Below, one piece after another: positions 48,330 through 57,277 of a stretch of DNA of 64,000 nt. Location: assembly GCF_002964785.1 (NCBI RefSeq), contig NZ_PQCC01000001.1, positions 62,001-126,000 of the forward strand. The letters run 5' to 3'. The notes below the pieces were generated by a model. That model had not been told where the DNA came from. It did not search any database and was given only the letters and a program-made list of their open reading frames with translations. Every line of letters begins with the position of its first letter. The first letter of the stretch is position 1. The translations under genes and the position numbers were made by a program. Source of the DNA: Pseudoalteromonas sp. T1lg48 (GTDB taxonomy: Bacteria > Pseudomonadota > Gammaproteobacteria > Enterobacterales > Alteromonadaceae).

Positions 48330-48370
48330 ATGGAGTTTTCCTTATGTTTAAAATACGAATTTAAAATGCC

Positions 48371-48408
48371 AAAAAGCCCCCGTGCGAGCATGGCTCCACA
48401 GGGGCTTA
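48371..48408 (-). terminator. Terminator/attenuator between pdhR and aceE
   Basis: On the minus strand AAGCCCCTGTGG-AGCCATGCTCG-CACGGGGGCTTTTT: a GC stem and T-run between the pdhR stop and aceE. It may make pdhR and aceEF partly independent. Confidence 0.75.
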
Positions 48409-48417
48409 TAGCGAATT

Positions 48418-49167
48418 TTATTGTGTGCGGGTACGTCGCAATGAGCGCTCGATGCGCGAGTGCTCTTTGGTGGCTTCCAATAATGCTTCTTCAATAAAGG
48501 CTAAGTGGGCATTACTGGCTAGACGTGCCTGCTCCGGACGCCCTTCAATCACGGCATCCATTAACACTTGACGGTGCTCAGCAAGTTGCTGCGACACCTC
48601 TGTTTTCTTCATCAGTACCTGCAGGTTTTGCAGAACATTTTGCTCCAGCAAGGCCTGCATGCCGCGCACCAGGTGCAGCAGCACCACATTGTGTGATGCT
48701 TCAGCAATACAAAAATGAAAGGCATTGATGGCTTTGGCCTTCGCCGCCAGATCATCGCTTGCTTGGGCGATTTTTTCGAAGCTTTCTTTGACCTTGTCAA
48801 AATCATTTTGGGTACCACGCAGGGCCGCATAATACGCCGCAATTCCTTCAAGGGCATGACGAAACTCGAGTAAGTCAAATTGCGATTCCGGGTGTTTGCT
48901 GATCAGCTCAAACAGCGGATCGCTTAACCCTTCCTCCAACTGGTTTTTGACAAAGGTGCCCCCACCTTGACGGCGAGTGACTAAGCCTTTGGCTTCCAGT
49001 TTTTGGATAGCTTCGCGCAGCGACGGACGAGAGACTTCGAATTGCTTGGCGAGCTCACGCTCCGGCGGTAATTTTTCACCCGGCGCCAGCGAGCCCTCGA
49101 GAATCATGTTCTCAAGTTGCGCTAGGATCACATCCGAAAGTTTCGCTGCTTTGACTTTTAATGACAT
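48418..49167 (-). CDS. pdhR: Pyruvate-responsive repressor PdhR
   Basis: GntR/FadR-type regulator of 249 residues. N-terminal winged helix ([56 protein letters not shown]) and the C-terminal FCD helical effector domain. It represses the pdh operon until pyruvate binds. Two PdhR-type palindromes lie upstream of its own start, showing self-control. Confidence 0.96.
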   Translation of the reverse strand: MSLKVKAAKLSDVILAQLENMILEGSLAPGEKLPPERELAKQFEVSRPSLREAIQKLEAKGLVTRRQGGGTFVKNQLEEGLSDPLFELISKHPESQFDLLEFRHALEGIAAYYAALRGTQNDFDKVKESFEKIAQASDDLAAKAKAINAFHFCIAEASHNVVLLHLVRGMQALLEQNVLQNLQVLMKKTEVSQQLAEHRQVLMDAVIEGRPEQARLASNAHLAFIEEALLEATKEHSRIERSLRRTRTQ

Positions 49168-49188
49168 GGTTATTTTTAGCTTCGGGTA

Positions 49189-49205
49189 AATTGGTCATAC
49201 CAAAT
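49189..49205. promoter_or_regulatory. PdhR operator 1
   Basis: AATTGGTCATACCAAAT, a near-perfect copy of the PdhR palindrome (core TGGT-N3-ACCA), 21 bases before the pdhR start codon. Confidence 0.8.
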
Positions 49206-49326
49206 AGTTTGAATAAGGTATCAGATTCCCCCTAGACTGTCAAAATTGCCGCTATGCTCCGCCATTTTTATTCACTTCAGTATGTAAGATATGAATAAAA
49301 GTGAAAGTATTTTGCGCTCACCAAGA

Positions 49327-49342
49327 AATGGTCATACCAGTA
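49327..49342. promoter_or_regulatory. PdhR-like operator 2
   Basis: AATGGTCATACCAGTA carries the same TGGTCATACCA core as operator 1, about 130 bases further upstream. Possible second site for looping or for a distal promoter. Confidence 0.6.
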
Positions 49343-49362
49343 AGGTGTATGTGAAAAGGTAT

Positions 49363-49397
49363 AAAAAAAGCCCCTACAAAAAATGTGTAGAGGCTTT
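49363..49397 (-). terminator. Terminator of mdh
   Basis: On the minus strand AAGCCTCTACA-CATTTTT-TGTAGGGGCTTTTTTT: stem and long T-run 55 bases after the mdh stop. Confidence 0.85.
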
Positions 49398-49451
49398 AGC
49401 ATCCGCAGAGTCACGCTCCATGGATGCCGCTAACGGCACAGAGGCGTCAGC

Positions 49452-50387
49452 TTATTTATTCATGAAGTCGACACCTTCTTGGATGTCTTTGTTCAGAGTC
49501 GCAAGCATATCGTCTTTTGCTTTTTGCTCAAACGCGCTTAGCTCACCGTAAGAAAGAAGCTCTTCAACACCGTTCTTACCAAGACGTACTGGCTGTGCGA
49601 AGAATTGTGCATCTTCACCGTTACCTTCGACGTAGGCGTATTCGATAACGTCTTCACCCTGTAGGCCTTTTACTAGCGATAGGCAGAAACGAGCTGCTGC
49701 TGCACCCATTGAAAGTGTTGCACTACCGCCACCCGCTTTAGCTTCAACAACCTCAGTACCCGCGTTTTGGATACGCGTAGTTAGTGAGGCAATTTCCTCG
49801 TCAGAGAAAGTAGCGCCCTCAACTTGTGAAAGAAGAGGAAGAATAGTAGTACCCGAGTGACCACCGATTACCGGTACTTTCACTTCGCTTACGTCTAAGC
49901 CTTTAAGCTCGGCAACGAAAGTTTCTGCACGGATAACGTCAAGTGTTGTTACACCAAATACGCGAGCCGGATCGTACGTGCCTGCTTTTTTGAATACTTC
50001 AGCAACGATTGGCACAGTGCCGTTTACCGGGTTAGTGATCACACCCACCATGGCTTTAGGACAGTTTTTAACGATGCCTTCAGCAAGCGTCTGAATGATG
50101 CTCGCGTTTACGTTGAATAGGTCAGCACGGTCCATGCCTGGCTTACGCGGCATACCTGCAGGAATCAAAACAACGTCACAACCGCTTAGTGCTGCATCAA
50201 GGTCGTCTTTACCAAAACCTTTTACTGCTACCGCAGTAGGGATGTGTGATAGGTCTACGGCAACACCAGGAACAACAGGTGCTACGTCGTATAGAGACAG
50301 TTCAGAACCAGCAGGAAGGCTATTTTTTAGTAGTAAAGATAGCGCTTGACCGATACCACCGGCAGCACCTAAAACGGCAACTTTCAT
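49452..50387 (-). CDS. mdh: Malate dehydrogenase
   Basis: NAD-dependent TCA-cycle enzyme, 311 residues, the short E. coli-like type. [21 protein letters not shown] (NAD loop), the catalytic His in [16 protein letters not shown] and substrate Arg segments ([17 protein letters not shown]) are intact. Divergent from argR, a common gammaproteobacterial pair. Confidence 0.97.
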   Translation of the reverse strand: MKVAVLGAAGGIGQALSLLLKNSLPAGSELSLYDVAPVVPGVAVDLSHIPTAVAVKGFGKDDLDAALSGCDVVLIPAGMPRKPGMDRADLFNVNASIIQTLAEGIVKNCPKAMVGVITNPVNGTVPIVAEVFKKAGTYDPARVFGVTTLDVIRAETFVAELKGLDVSEVKVPVIGGHSGTTILPLLSQVEGATFSDEEIASLTTRIQNAGTEVVEAKAGGGSATLSMGAAAARFCLSLVKGLQGEDVIEYAYVEGNGEDAQFFAQPVRLGKNGVEELLSYGELSAFEQKAKDDMLATLNKDIQEGVDFMNK

Positions 50388-50614
50388 TTTAATTCTCCGT
50401 AAATAACGAGACTAGGTTATGTGAGATTTGGGTCATCAGACCTAAAGATGGCCTAAAGATAATGAAAATAGGCCATAAAGACAAATTAATCCGCGTTATT
50501 TTGAGGATAATCTCGACCATAGTCGTAAACTTATGTGTAAAGATTTCTGTCGAGATGAAATAGCGGCGGTTCTTGGGTAGAATATATAAACTAATAGCCA
50601 AAAAGAATGACATT

Positions 50615-51082
50615 ATGCAAGCGCAAGAAAAACAAGAAGCTCTGGTCAAGGCCTTTAAGGCGTTATTAAAAGAAGAAAACTTCGGTTCTCAAGGAGAGAT
50701 AGTCGACGCCCTGAAAGAGCAAGGCTTTGACAATATCAGTCAAAGCAAGGTCTCGCGCATGCTCAGTAAATTTGGTGCGGTACGGACCCGCAATGCCAAG
50801 CAGGAAATGGTGTACTGTTTGCCGGCGGAACTTGCCGTACCAACGGCCAAGTCGCCACTACGCCAACTGGTGATCGATATAGTGCACAACGAAATGATGA
50901 TTATCATTAATACCAGCCCGGGCGCGGCGCAATTAATTGCTCGCCTGCTCGACTCTTTGGGTAAGGCCGATGGCGTCTTGGGCACCATAGCCGGTGACGA
51001 CACCATCTTTATCGCCCCCGCCAAGGTGTCGGAAATTGATGTTACCTTGGAGCGCGTCCGTAAACTGTTCGACAACGTTTAG
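50615..51082 (+). CDS. argR: Arginine repressor
   Basis: 155-residue hexameric repressor/activator of arginine metabolism. N-terminal winged helix ([43 protein letters not shown]) and C-terminal arginine-binding domain ([29 protein letters not shown]). I chose the ATG at 50615 ([11 protein letters not shown]); the ATG at 50573 adds 14 unconserved residues. The stop overlaps that of the convergent peroxidase gene. Confidence 0.96.
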   Translation: MQAQEKQEALVKAFKALLKEENFGSQGEIVDALKEQGFDNISQSKVSRMLSKFGAVRTRNAKQEMVYCLPAELAVPTAKSPLRQLVIDIVHNEMMIIINTSPGAAQLIARLLDSLGKADGVLGTIAGDDTIFIAPAKVSEIDVTLERVRKLFDNV

Positions 51083-51981
51083 CGTGCCAAACCTTTAAGA
51101 AACTCTACCGAGGGCGCAAAGAATGCCGCGCCCATATCCGCCTGGGTAAAGTCGAGCCAGGCATCATAATGCAAATAATTACCCAGCTGGCTATTGAGCA
51201 TCTGCGCAAAGGCGGTGCCGCTGGCGGCGCAGGTGACCGACAGCAACCCCTGTTTATTCATGCTCGCAAAGGGCATGCCCTGGTGTAATAACAGCGGCTG
51301 ACCTTTTTCATCCTTGAGTTCGGTGCACACCGCATGGCTATTGGCATTAAGCGGCATCAGCAGCTCACTGTCGAGGCGAGTACGCCCCATAACCAACTCC
51401 TGCTCCTCTTGGCTCAGCGCCTGCCAGGCCACCAGGTTATGGGTAAAGCGCTGCACATGGATATAGCTGCCATGAGCAAAATAGTCTTCATCACCGACTA
51501 AGGCGGTAAGCATTTTTTGCCTTCCATGGGGCGTATCCGGAGCATAAACAAAACCGTTAAAGTCACGGCCATCTAGAAAACGAAAACAACTTATTTCCTC
51601 TACCAATTCCACATCGGGGGCCAGCAACTGCAAGACTTTCTGTCCAAAGAGGTGATTTACGTCTTCTCGGTCAGAGCGTATTTGCACAAATAAATCGAAC
51701 GGCTGGACACCGACACTATGATCGTTGTGACTAATTCGCGGAAAGCTCGTGAGTGTAGCCGGTGTACGTTGGGGGTGCAAAAGCGGCCAATACTGAGCAC
51801 CAATGGCGACAAAACTGGCCACCATGGCCTCGGAGAAACGCTCGTCAAACTCCGCCTGCACATCGAGCAGGCGAACCAGCTTACCTTTTAGCGTTTCATC
51901 GTGACCATCAAGGACATTAAAAAACAAATGCAAGCCATGTAAATTAGCTTGCGCGCACACGCCAGATTGCGCTTTGGCCAT
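51079..51981 (-). CDS. DyP-type haem peroxidase (YfeX-like)
   Basis: 300 residues, the length of YfeX. It has the DyP signature in [12 protein letters not shown] (catalytic Asp), the region [16 protein letters not shown] with candidate proximal His, and [16 protein letters not shown]. No signal peptide, so cytoplasmic. Such enzymes oxidise dyes and porphyrinogens with H2O2; the native substrate is unclear. It follows fbpC by 59 bases on the same strand and may belong to the iron-uptake transcript. Confidence 0.85.
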   Translation of the reverse strand: MAKAQSGVCAQANLHGLHLFFNVLDGHDETLKGKLVRLLDVQAEFDERFSEAMVASFVAIGAQYWPLLHPQRTPATLTSFPRISHNDHSVGVQPFDLFVQIRSDREDVNHLFGQKVLQLLAPDVELVEEISCFRFLDGRDFNGFVYAPDTPHGRQKMLTALVGDEDYFAHGSYIHVQRFTHNLVAWQALSQEEQELVMGRTRLDSELLMPLNANSHAVCTELKDEKGQPLLLHQGMPFASMNKQGLLSVTCAASGTAFAQMLNSQLGNYLHYDAWLDFTQADMGAAFFAPSVEFLKGLAR

Positions 51982-52040
51982 CTAAGTTCCTATGTTTTTT
52001 ATTCTTGTAGTGTGCCCGCCAGCGGTGCGGGCCTGGGCGC

Positions 52041-53081
52041 TTAGGCGGTAAAAAAGTTCACCGCATGTGATGTAATTGTAATCGATAGCTTTTGTCCCGG
52101 CAAAAACTCTTGTTCAGGTTGATTGACCGGCACTTCGAGTTCTTGACCAAAAACCCGCACTCGATATACATACTCGGTACCAACAAATCGCTTCGACAGC
52201 ACGGTCACCGGGCCACTTTCATCGGCGATAAGCTGCAGATCATGGGGACGCACATACAACTGTCCGCTTTTCTCACTTCCCTCAACCGCTTGCTGCGATT
52301 TAACCACCCCAAACTGGGTGTCGAAGTGATAGTCATCCTGCTTTTGTGCGTCTATGTATAAGCCGGTGCCTAAAAACTCGGCCACCACCTTAGAGCGTGG
52401 ATGGTGGAACAGCTGTTGCGGCGTGCCTTGCTGAGCAATTTTCCCTTGATGCATAACCGCCAGGGTATCGGCAAAGGCAAAGGCCTCTTCCTTGGAGTGG
52501 GTAACGAAAATCGCCGACACCCGCTGATCTTTGATAATACGACGAATATCGGCGATCAATTGAAAACGTACTTGGTGGTCGATATTGGAAAAAGGCTCGT
52601 CCAGTAACAGCAGGCTGGGTTTATAGGCCAGTGCTCGGGCGATGGCCACCCGCTGCTGTTGACCACCGGATAATTGGTGAGGATAACGGTGGGCGCAATC
52701 TTCGAGATGGACCAGCGCCAGCATTTCCTTGACCCTATTAGTCTTGTTGACCCGGGTCATGGCTTTGAGGCCAAAGGCAATGTTGTCGGCCACGCTCAAA
52801 TGTGGAAACAAGGCATAATCCTGAAACATCATGCCCATATTGCGATGCTGAGGAGCAACGAACTGGTTGTCGTCGCATAAAATGGTCTCGCCGAGGCGGA
52901 TGACTCCTTGATGCGGGCGCAGCAAACCGGCAATGGCCTTAAGAGTGGTGGTTTTACCACAGCCACTGGCTCCCAATAAACAAAGGATTTCGTTATCGCC
53001 TAAATGTAGGCTCAGGTTATCCACCACGGCACGCTCGCCATAGTTAAAACTGATCTTATCTAAGTGAAGCTGTGCCGTCAT
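52041..53081 (-). CDS. fbpC: Ferric iron ABC transporter, ATPase
   Basis: 346 residues. Walker A GASGCGKTT, signature LSGGQQQRVAIARAL, Walker B LLLLDEPFSNID and the switch His (IFVTHSKEE), followed by a C-terminal TOBE-like domain. The start ATG overlaps the permease stop (TGATG). Powers Fe(III) import together with the two upstream genes. Confidence 0.92.
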   Translation of the reverse strand: MTAQLHLDKISFNYGERAVVDNLSLHLGDNEILCLLGASGCGKTTTLKAIAGLLRPHQGVIRLGETILCDDNQFVAPQHRNMGMMFQDYALFPHLSVADNIAFGLKAMTRVNKTNRVKEMLALVHLEDCAHRYPHQLSGGQQQRVAIARALAYKPSLLLLDEPFSNIDHQVRFQLIADIRRIIKDQRVSAIFVTHSKEEAFAFADTLAVMHQGKIAQQGTPQQLFHHPRSKVVAEFLGTGLYIDAQKQDDYHFDTQFGVVKSQQAVEGSEKSGQLYVRPHDLQLIADESGPVTVLSKRFVGTEYVYRVRVFGQELEVPVNQPEQEFLPGQKLSITITSHAVNFFTA

Positions 53082-54712
53082 CAGTGTTTTTGCTCCATCG
53101 AGCGGTTAATAAAATAGAGCGGAATAAGACCCACGACAACAATAAACAAGGCCGCCACCGAAGCCAGCTCGAGCTGCTCATCACTCACATATTGAAATAC
53201 ATGGGTTGCCAGGGTTTCGAAGTTAAAGGGTCTAAGCAGCAAGGCCGCCGGTAATTCTTTCATGCATTCAATAAACACCAACAGTGCGGCGGTCAAGATG
53301 CCCCGTTTAAGAATAGGAATATGAACGCTGGTGAGGGTTTGTCTAGCACTGCGGCCCATGGACTGACTGGCCATATCCAGACTCGGGCTAATGCGACTAA
53401 AGCTAGATTCTATGCTGCCATGGGCAATGGCATAAAAGCGCACCACGTAAGCAAAAATAATCGCAAACAGGGTGCCACTTAAAAACAACCCCGGCGCCTT
53501 ATCATAGGGTTCCAGCCACTGATTGACGCCCTCTTCCAAGGTAGTCAGCGGCAGTAACACGGCAATGGCTAAAACCGTGCCCGGCAGCGCATAGCCGGTG
53601 CTTGCCAGACGCCCAGGCCATAGACTGGCCGGCGATGGCGTCAGGCGCTGGAAGTAAACCACCAGCAGGCTCAAGACAATGGCCAAGGCACTGACCAAAG
53701 CGGAAATTTTCAGGCTTTGCCAGGCATAAAGGAAGAACTCACTATTCCAGGCCTGCTCAAAGTAATCGATAGCATAGCCGCCAAGCACCAATACAGGCAC
53801 CAAAAACGCGACCAATAACACCAGGCTGGCAAAGGCGCTGGCGGCGAAGGCTTTAGTGCCCGTCAGTACGTATAAAGACTCATCGCTGAGTTGGGTTTGC
53901 CGCTCAAATACCGCCTGATTGCGACGGGAATAGCGCTCGATAATAATGGCCACAAACAAGATCAGCAGCATGATGCCGGAAATTTTCGCCGCTGCGGTCA
54001 AAGAATAATAGCCGAACCAGGTATCGTATACCGCCGTGGTCAGGGTGCTAACGGCAAAGTAGCTGACGGTGGCAAAGTCGGCCATGGCTTCCATGCTGAT
54101 CAGCGCCACCGCCGCGGCAATCGCTCCCTGACTGAGAGGCAAGCTGATCTTAAAAAAGCTTTGCACCGGTGTATTGCCCATGATCTCGGCGGCCTGCACC
54201 AACTTATGGGACTGCTCTTTTAGCGCCGTTTTAAAGATCAAAAACAAATAGGGGTACAATACCAGGGCAAGCATAACGATGGCACCACCCAGGGTGCGAA
54301 TATCGAAAAACCAATAGTCGTCGGGAGATTGCCAGCCAAAGGCATCGCGCAACGCGATTTGCACCGGTCCGGCGTAGTCAAACAGGTCGGTATACACGTA
54401 GGCAATCAGATAAGTGGGCATGGCCAGGGGCAACATCAGCGCCCAAGAAAAGAGTTTTTTGCCGGGAAAATCACAGTAGGCCACCAACCATCCCAGCGGC
54501 AGCGCAATCACGCAGCTCAATAAGGCCACACCAAGGATCAAGAGGATGGTGTTGCCAATATAATCCCACAGCACGGTATTCCACAGATGTGTAAACACCT
54601 GAGGATCGCTTTGCAGAGATTCAAAAATAAGGAAGCCTAACGGCAACGACAGGCCTAAGCCTGTCGTCCACGCTATCAGCTGCCACGATGACAGCGAAAA
54701 TTTAAACTGCAT
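53081..54712 (-). CDS. fbpB: Ferric iron ABC transporter, permease
   Basis: 543 residues, two fused permease halves with about 12 membrane helices. EAA loops are seen in each half (around AAEIMGNTPVQSFFKISLPLSQGAIAAA and MGRSARQTLTSVHIPILKRGILTAA), as in FbpB/SfuB. It lies 13 bases after fbpA. Confidence 0.92.
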   Translation of the reverse strand: MQFKFSLSSWQLIAWTTGLGLSLPLGFLIFESLQSDPQVFTHLWNTVLWDYIGNTILLILGVALLSCVIALPLGWLVAYCDFPGKKLFSWALMLPLAMPTYLIAYVYTDLFDYAGPVQIALRDAFGWQSPDDYWFFDIRTLGGAIVMLALVLYPYLFLIFKTALKEQSHKLVQAAEIMGNTPVQSFFKISLPLSQGAIAAAVALISMEAMADFATVSYFAVSTLTTAVYDTWFGYYSLTAAAKISGIMLLILFVAIIIERYSRRNQAVFERQTQLSDESLYVLTGTKAFAASAFASLVLLVAFLVPVLVLGGYAIDYFEQAWNSEFFLYAWQSLKISALVSALAIVLSLLVVYFQRLTPSPASLWPGRLASTGYALPGTVLAIAVLLPLTTLEEGVNQWLEPYDKAPGLFLSGTLFAIIFAYVVRFYAIAHGSIESSFSRISPSLDMASQSMGRSARQTLTSVHIPILKRGILTAALLVFIECMKELPAALLLRPFNFETLATHVFQYVSDEQLELASVAALFIVVVGLIPLYFINRSMEQKH

Positions 54713-54725
54713 TGAAACTAATCAG

Positions 54726-55742
54726 TTAAAGGTCGAATTTAACCTCGTCAAGGAGTCGCAGCGCGGCGCTACGGTGCTTGCTAATTTCTGCTAACGGCAG
54801 CGTGTCTTCTTTAAACTTACCCCAAGACGCAACCAGTTCGGACAGGGGCACACCCGGCTTAACCGGATATTCCATATTGACGGAGGCATACATATTTTGC
54901 GCCGTATTGTCGGTCATAAACTCGATCAGTTTCAAGGCATTTTCCTTGTTTTTCGAGTGCTTGGTTAATACCACGCCGGACACATTCACATGGGCGCCAC
55001 GATCTTGCTGATTAGGGAAGTTGATGTAGACTGCATCCGCCCAGGCTTTTTGCTGCTCGTCCTGCATCATTTTGCCAAAGTAATAACTATTGCCTAGGGC
55101 TACATCACACAGGCCTTCTTTCACCGCTTTCACCTGGGCACGGTCATTGCCTTGTGGCTTGCGGGCCAGGTTTGCCTTTAGGCCTTCCAACCACTTCTTC
55201 GTCTCAGCCTCGCCATGGTGCGCTATCATCGACGCTACCAGGCCTAGATTATAAGGATGCTTACCCGGGCGCATACAGACCTTGTTAGCATAGGCCTCCG
55301 TGGCTAGGTCTTCGTAACGTAAGGTATCGAGTTTACCAACGCGATCTTTCGCAGAATATACATTACGTACTCGTTTAGTTAGCGCCACCCACTGACCATT
55401 AGGGTCACGAAAACCGGCAGGAATGTTGGCGTCAACCTGTTCGCTACTGATGGTTTGCGTTAGCGCCATATCTTCTAATTGCATCAGTGCACTGAAGTTT
55501 GACGTCAACACCAAGTCTGCTTGGGTGTGTTTGCCTTCACGCTTTAAGCGCTCGATTAAACCTTTTTTGGCAAACACTACCTTGGTTTCAATACCGGTTT
55601 GCGCCGTGAATTTTTCTAAAATAGGTTCAATTAAAAAAGGTTGGCGAAATGAATAAATATTAACGGTTTCTGCCGCCAGGGCTGGCGCCGCAGACAAAAC
55701 AGAAACAACCGATGCCAATGCAAATCCTAGTGCTTTTTTCAC
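54726..55742 (-). CDS. fbpA: Ferric iron ABC transporter, periplasmic binding protein
   Basis: About 338 residues with a signal peptide (cleaved near ALAAE). Class II Fe(III)-binding protein: TVNIYSFRQPFLIEPILEKF, ADLVLTSNFSALMQLED and the adjacent tyrosines in ALGNSYYFGKMM that bind iron. I chose the GTG at 55742, 6 bases after AGGAG; a TTG codon just upstream is too close to the RBS. First gene of fbpABC. Confidence 0.92.
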   Translation of the reverse strand: MKKALGFALASVVSVLSAAPALAAETVNIYSFRQPFLIEPILEKFTAQTGIETKVVFAKKGLIERLKREGKHTQADLVLTSNFSALMQLEDMALTQTISSEQVDANIPAGFRDPNGQWVALTKRVRNVYSAKDRVGKLDTLRYEDLATEAYANKVCMRPGKHPYNLGLVASMIAHHGEAETKKWLEGLKANLARKPQGNDRAQVKAVKEGLCDVALGNSYYFGKMMQDEQQKAWADAVYINFPNQQDRGAHVNVSGVVLTKHSKNKENALKLIEFMTDNTAQNMYASVNMEYPVKPGVPLSELVASWGKFKEDTLPLAEISKHRSAALRLLDEVKFDL

Positions 55743-55759
55743 CAAAGGCTCCTAATTCA

Positions 55760-55778
55760 AATAAAAATAATTCTCAAA
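55760..55778. promoter_or_regulatory. Possible Fur box before fbpA
   Basis: AATAAAAATAATTCTCAAA matches the 19-base Fur consensus at 11 of 19 positions by my count. The place, just upstream of an iron-uptake operon, is right; the match is only moderate. Confidence 0.4.
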
Positions 55779-55859
55779 AGCATCATACTGTTTAAGATGT
55801 AAAAGTACAGAGCTAAACCAGCAAGCCATAAGAATAATTTCCCGGTTAGCCCAAAGCCT

Positions 55860-55877
55860 TGTAAGACATATCGCACA
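55860..55877 (+). promoter_or_regulatory. GacA/UvrY-type upstream activating site for csrB
   Basis: TGTAAG-ACATAT-CGCACA matches the GacA box (TGTAAG-N6-CTTACA) at all six bases of the left half and four of six on the right. It lies about 180 bases before the inferred RNA start, the distance found for csrB and rsm genes of other gammaproteobacteria. Confidence 0.6.
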
Positions 55878-56002
55878 GTTCACCGGGTTATCACCGCAAT
55901 TGCTGCAAAAAAAGCGAACAACAATAACGGTAACATTATGTTTATTAAGATAATTATTAATTATTACTATGGTTTTACAGAATTTAGTATGAGTTTATCA
56001 GG

Positions 56003-56032
56003 CTGACCTAGGTTAAAACTTTCCCTTATACT
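56003..56032 (+). promoter_or_regulatory. Candidate csrB promoter
   Basis: CTGACC (56003-56008), an 18-base spacer and TATACT (56027-56032). Transcription would begin near 56039. Confidence 0.5.
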
Positions 56033-56038
56033 AACTTC

Positions 56039-56495
56039 ATCGCTTGTAAGGGCATATGAGCGTAAAAGTTAAGGAAACCACAGCAGGGATTGCCGGGATT
56101 TGAGTATAGGATGTGCTCAAGAACCAGGAAGGTTAGCGGCAGGGAGCACGGCGCAAAGGACTGTAACCAAGAGCAAGGACGAAGAGCAGGATGCTCAGGC
56201 ACGGGATGTGCAAGGGGACGAAGGCATTGGTTCGCCTAAGGAACGCCAGCTGGAAGCAGGCAACACAGGATGTGGGGGAGAGAACCAAAGCGGCTCAGTA
56301 ATTCAAAATGCTAACTACATGCGAAGCACTGTGCCGTATGACAGGTTGTCACAGGGAAAAGGGGACAAGGACGACACCGCAACAGCCATGTTGCGGCTTA
56401 ATCACCACCGTGATTACAGGGAATTGAACTTGCTTCAATACCGGCAGGAGGCTGGAAAATTCCGTCAGCGCGACCTATATGGTCGCGTCTTTTTT
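56039..56495 (+). ncRNA. csrB: CsrB/RsmZ-type CsrA-sequestering small RNA
   Basis: About 455 bases with roughly 21 GGA motifs, many as AGGA, CGGGA or AGGGA in small hairpin loops: GAGC-AGGA-TGCTC, GCAC-GGGA-TGTGC and CAC-AGGA-TGTG are seen directly near 56184-56212 and 56264-56274, and TGAGTAT-AGGA-TGTGCTCA at about 56101-56118. It ends in an intrinsic terminator. This is the architecture of CsrB-family RNAs, which bind many CsrA dimers and release its mRNA targets. A GacA-type box sits upstream. The 171-codon frame at 56100-56615 runs through this RNA and its terminator and has no protein-like character. Start from the -10 element is approximate. Confidence 0.85.
56468..56495 (+). terminator. 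Terminator of csrB
   Basis: CGCGACC-TATAT-GGTCGCG followed by TCTTTTTT. Confidence 0.9.
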
Positions 56496-56659
56496 ATCTG
56501 CTACTCACGCTTTATCTCTGCTGTGCTCTCACACAAGTTCACTCTTAATCTATTACAACCCGCTTTTAAGCTGCTCATTCGGCAAAGAAAAGGGAGAAAA
56601 CTCCCCCTTGATTAATGCTACGCAGAGAGACGCTGCGGTTAAGACTTGAGTGAGCCTTC

Positions 56660-57112
56660 TTATTTGTCGCCGTCGCGTTTATGTCCACGGCGCTCTTTAT
56701 GCTTTTCCTTTACCTGTGCCCACTTCTGTTGCTGCTCTTCGGTGAGAATATTCCATACCTGATGCCTGGTTTTTAGATGCGCAACTTTGCGCTCCATTTG
56801 CTTGCTTTGCTGCGTTTGAATGATTTCACGGGCCGTCTGCTCATCAAAGCTCTCGCTGGTATGAGTAAGCGCTTGTAAGGCTTGGTGGCTCTCGTGGCGA
56901 GAGCCCCGCTGCGGCTTAAGCTGTTTGTTAGCTTCCATAATGGCTTTAATTTGCGTTTGCTGCTGCTCACTCAGTTGTAGATGTGCAATCATGCGCTCGC
57001 TAAGCGTACCGCGCTCACCATGCTTGTGGTGGCCCCCTTGCCCGGCCATCGCGGCGGTTGATGCTAAACAGATAGAAATAACGGCGACTGTAAGTAACTT
57101 ATTTAATTTCAT
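56660..57112 (-). CDS. cpxP: CpxP/Spy-family periplasmic chaperone
   Basis: 150 residues with a signal peptide (cleaved near AMA-GQ). Spy/CpxP family: LTxxQ-like motifs LSEQQQTQI and LTEEQQQKW, an all-helical Gln/Lys/His-rich body and a basic tail. CpxP restrains the sensor CpxA and helps degrade misfolded periplasmic proteins. Divergent from cpxR, with CpxR boxes in between, which favours CpxP over plain Spy. Confidence 0.85.
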   Translation of the reverse strand: MKLNKLLTVAVISICLASTAAMAGQGGHHKHGERGTLSERMIAHLQLSEQQQTQIKAIMEANKQLKPQRGSRHESHQALQALTHTSESFDEQTAREIIQTQQSKQMERKVAHLKTRHQVWNILTEEQQQKWAQVKEKHKERRGHKRDGDK

Positions 57113-57196
57113 AACGGACTCCTAAATTGCCCTTGGTTGTGAACTGAATCTGTTATTTACTCTAGCAAGTGCAACGCAAAGCTATGTCAGAGGCAC

Positions 57197-57228
57197 GTAA
57201 AGGTTGTGTAAAGGTGTCGCACTGTAAA
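57197..57228. promoter_or_regulatory. CpxR binding sites in the cpxP-cpxR spacer
   Basis: GTAAA (57197-57201), 6 bases, GTAAA (57208-57212) and a third GTAAA at 57224-57228. The consensus CpxR box is two GTAAA in tandem with about 5 bases between. They lie between the divergent genes and can serve both. Confidence 0.75.
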
Positions 57229-57277
57229 GAGTCGATCAGTTAGTATGAGCTAAGAAAAGTTGTTTTTGAGATAGGCG

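Noticed and set aside
56100..56615. Open frame of 171 codons, possible hypothetical protein
   Set aside because: It runs through a CsrB-type RNA with dense GGA hairpins and through the RNA's own terminator, has no RBS, and its composition follows the RNA repeats.
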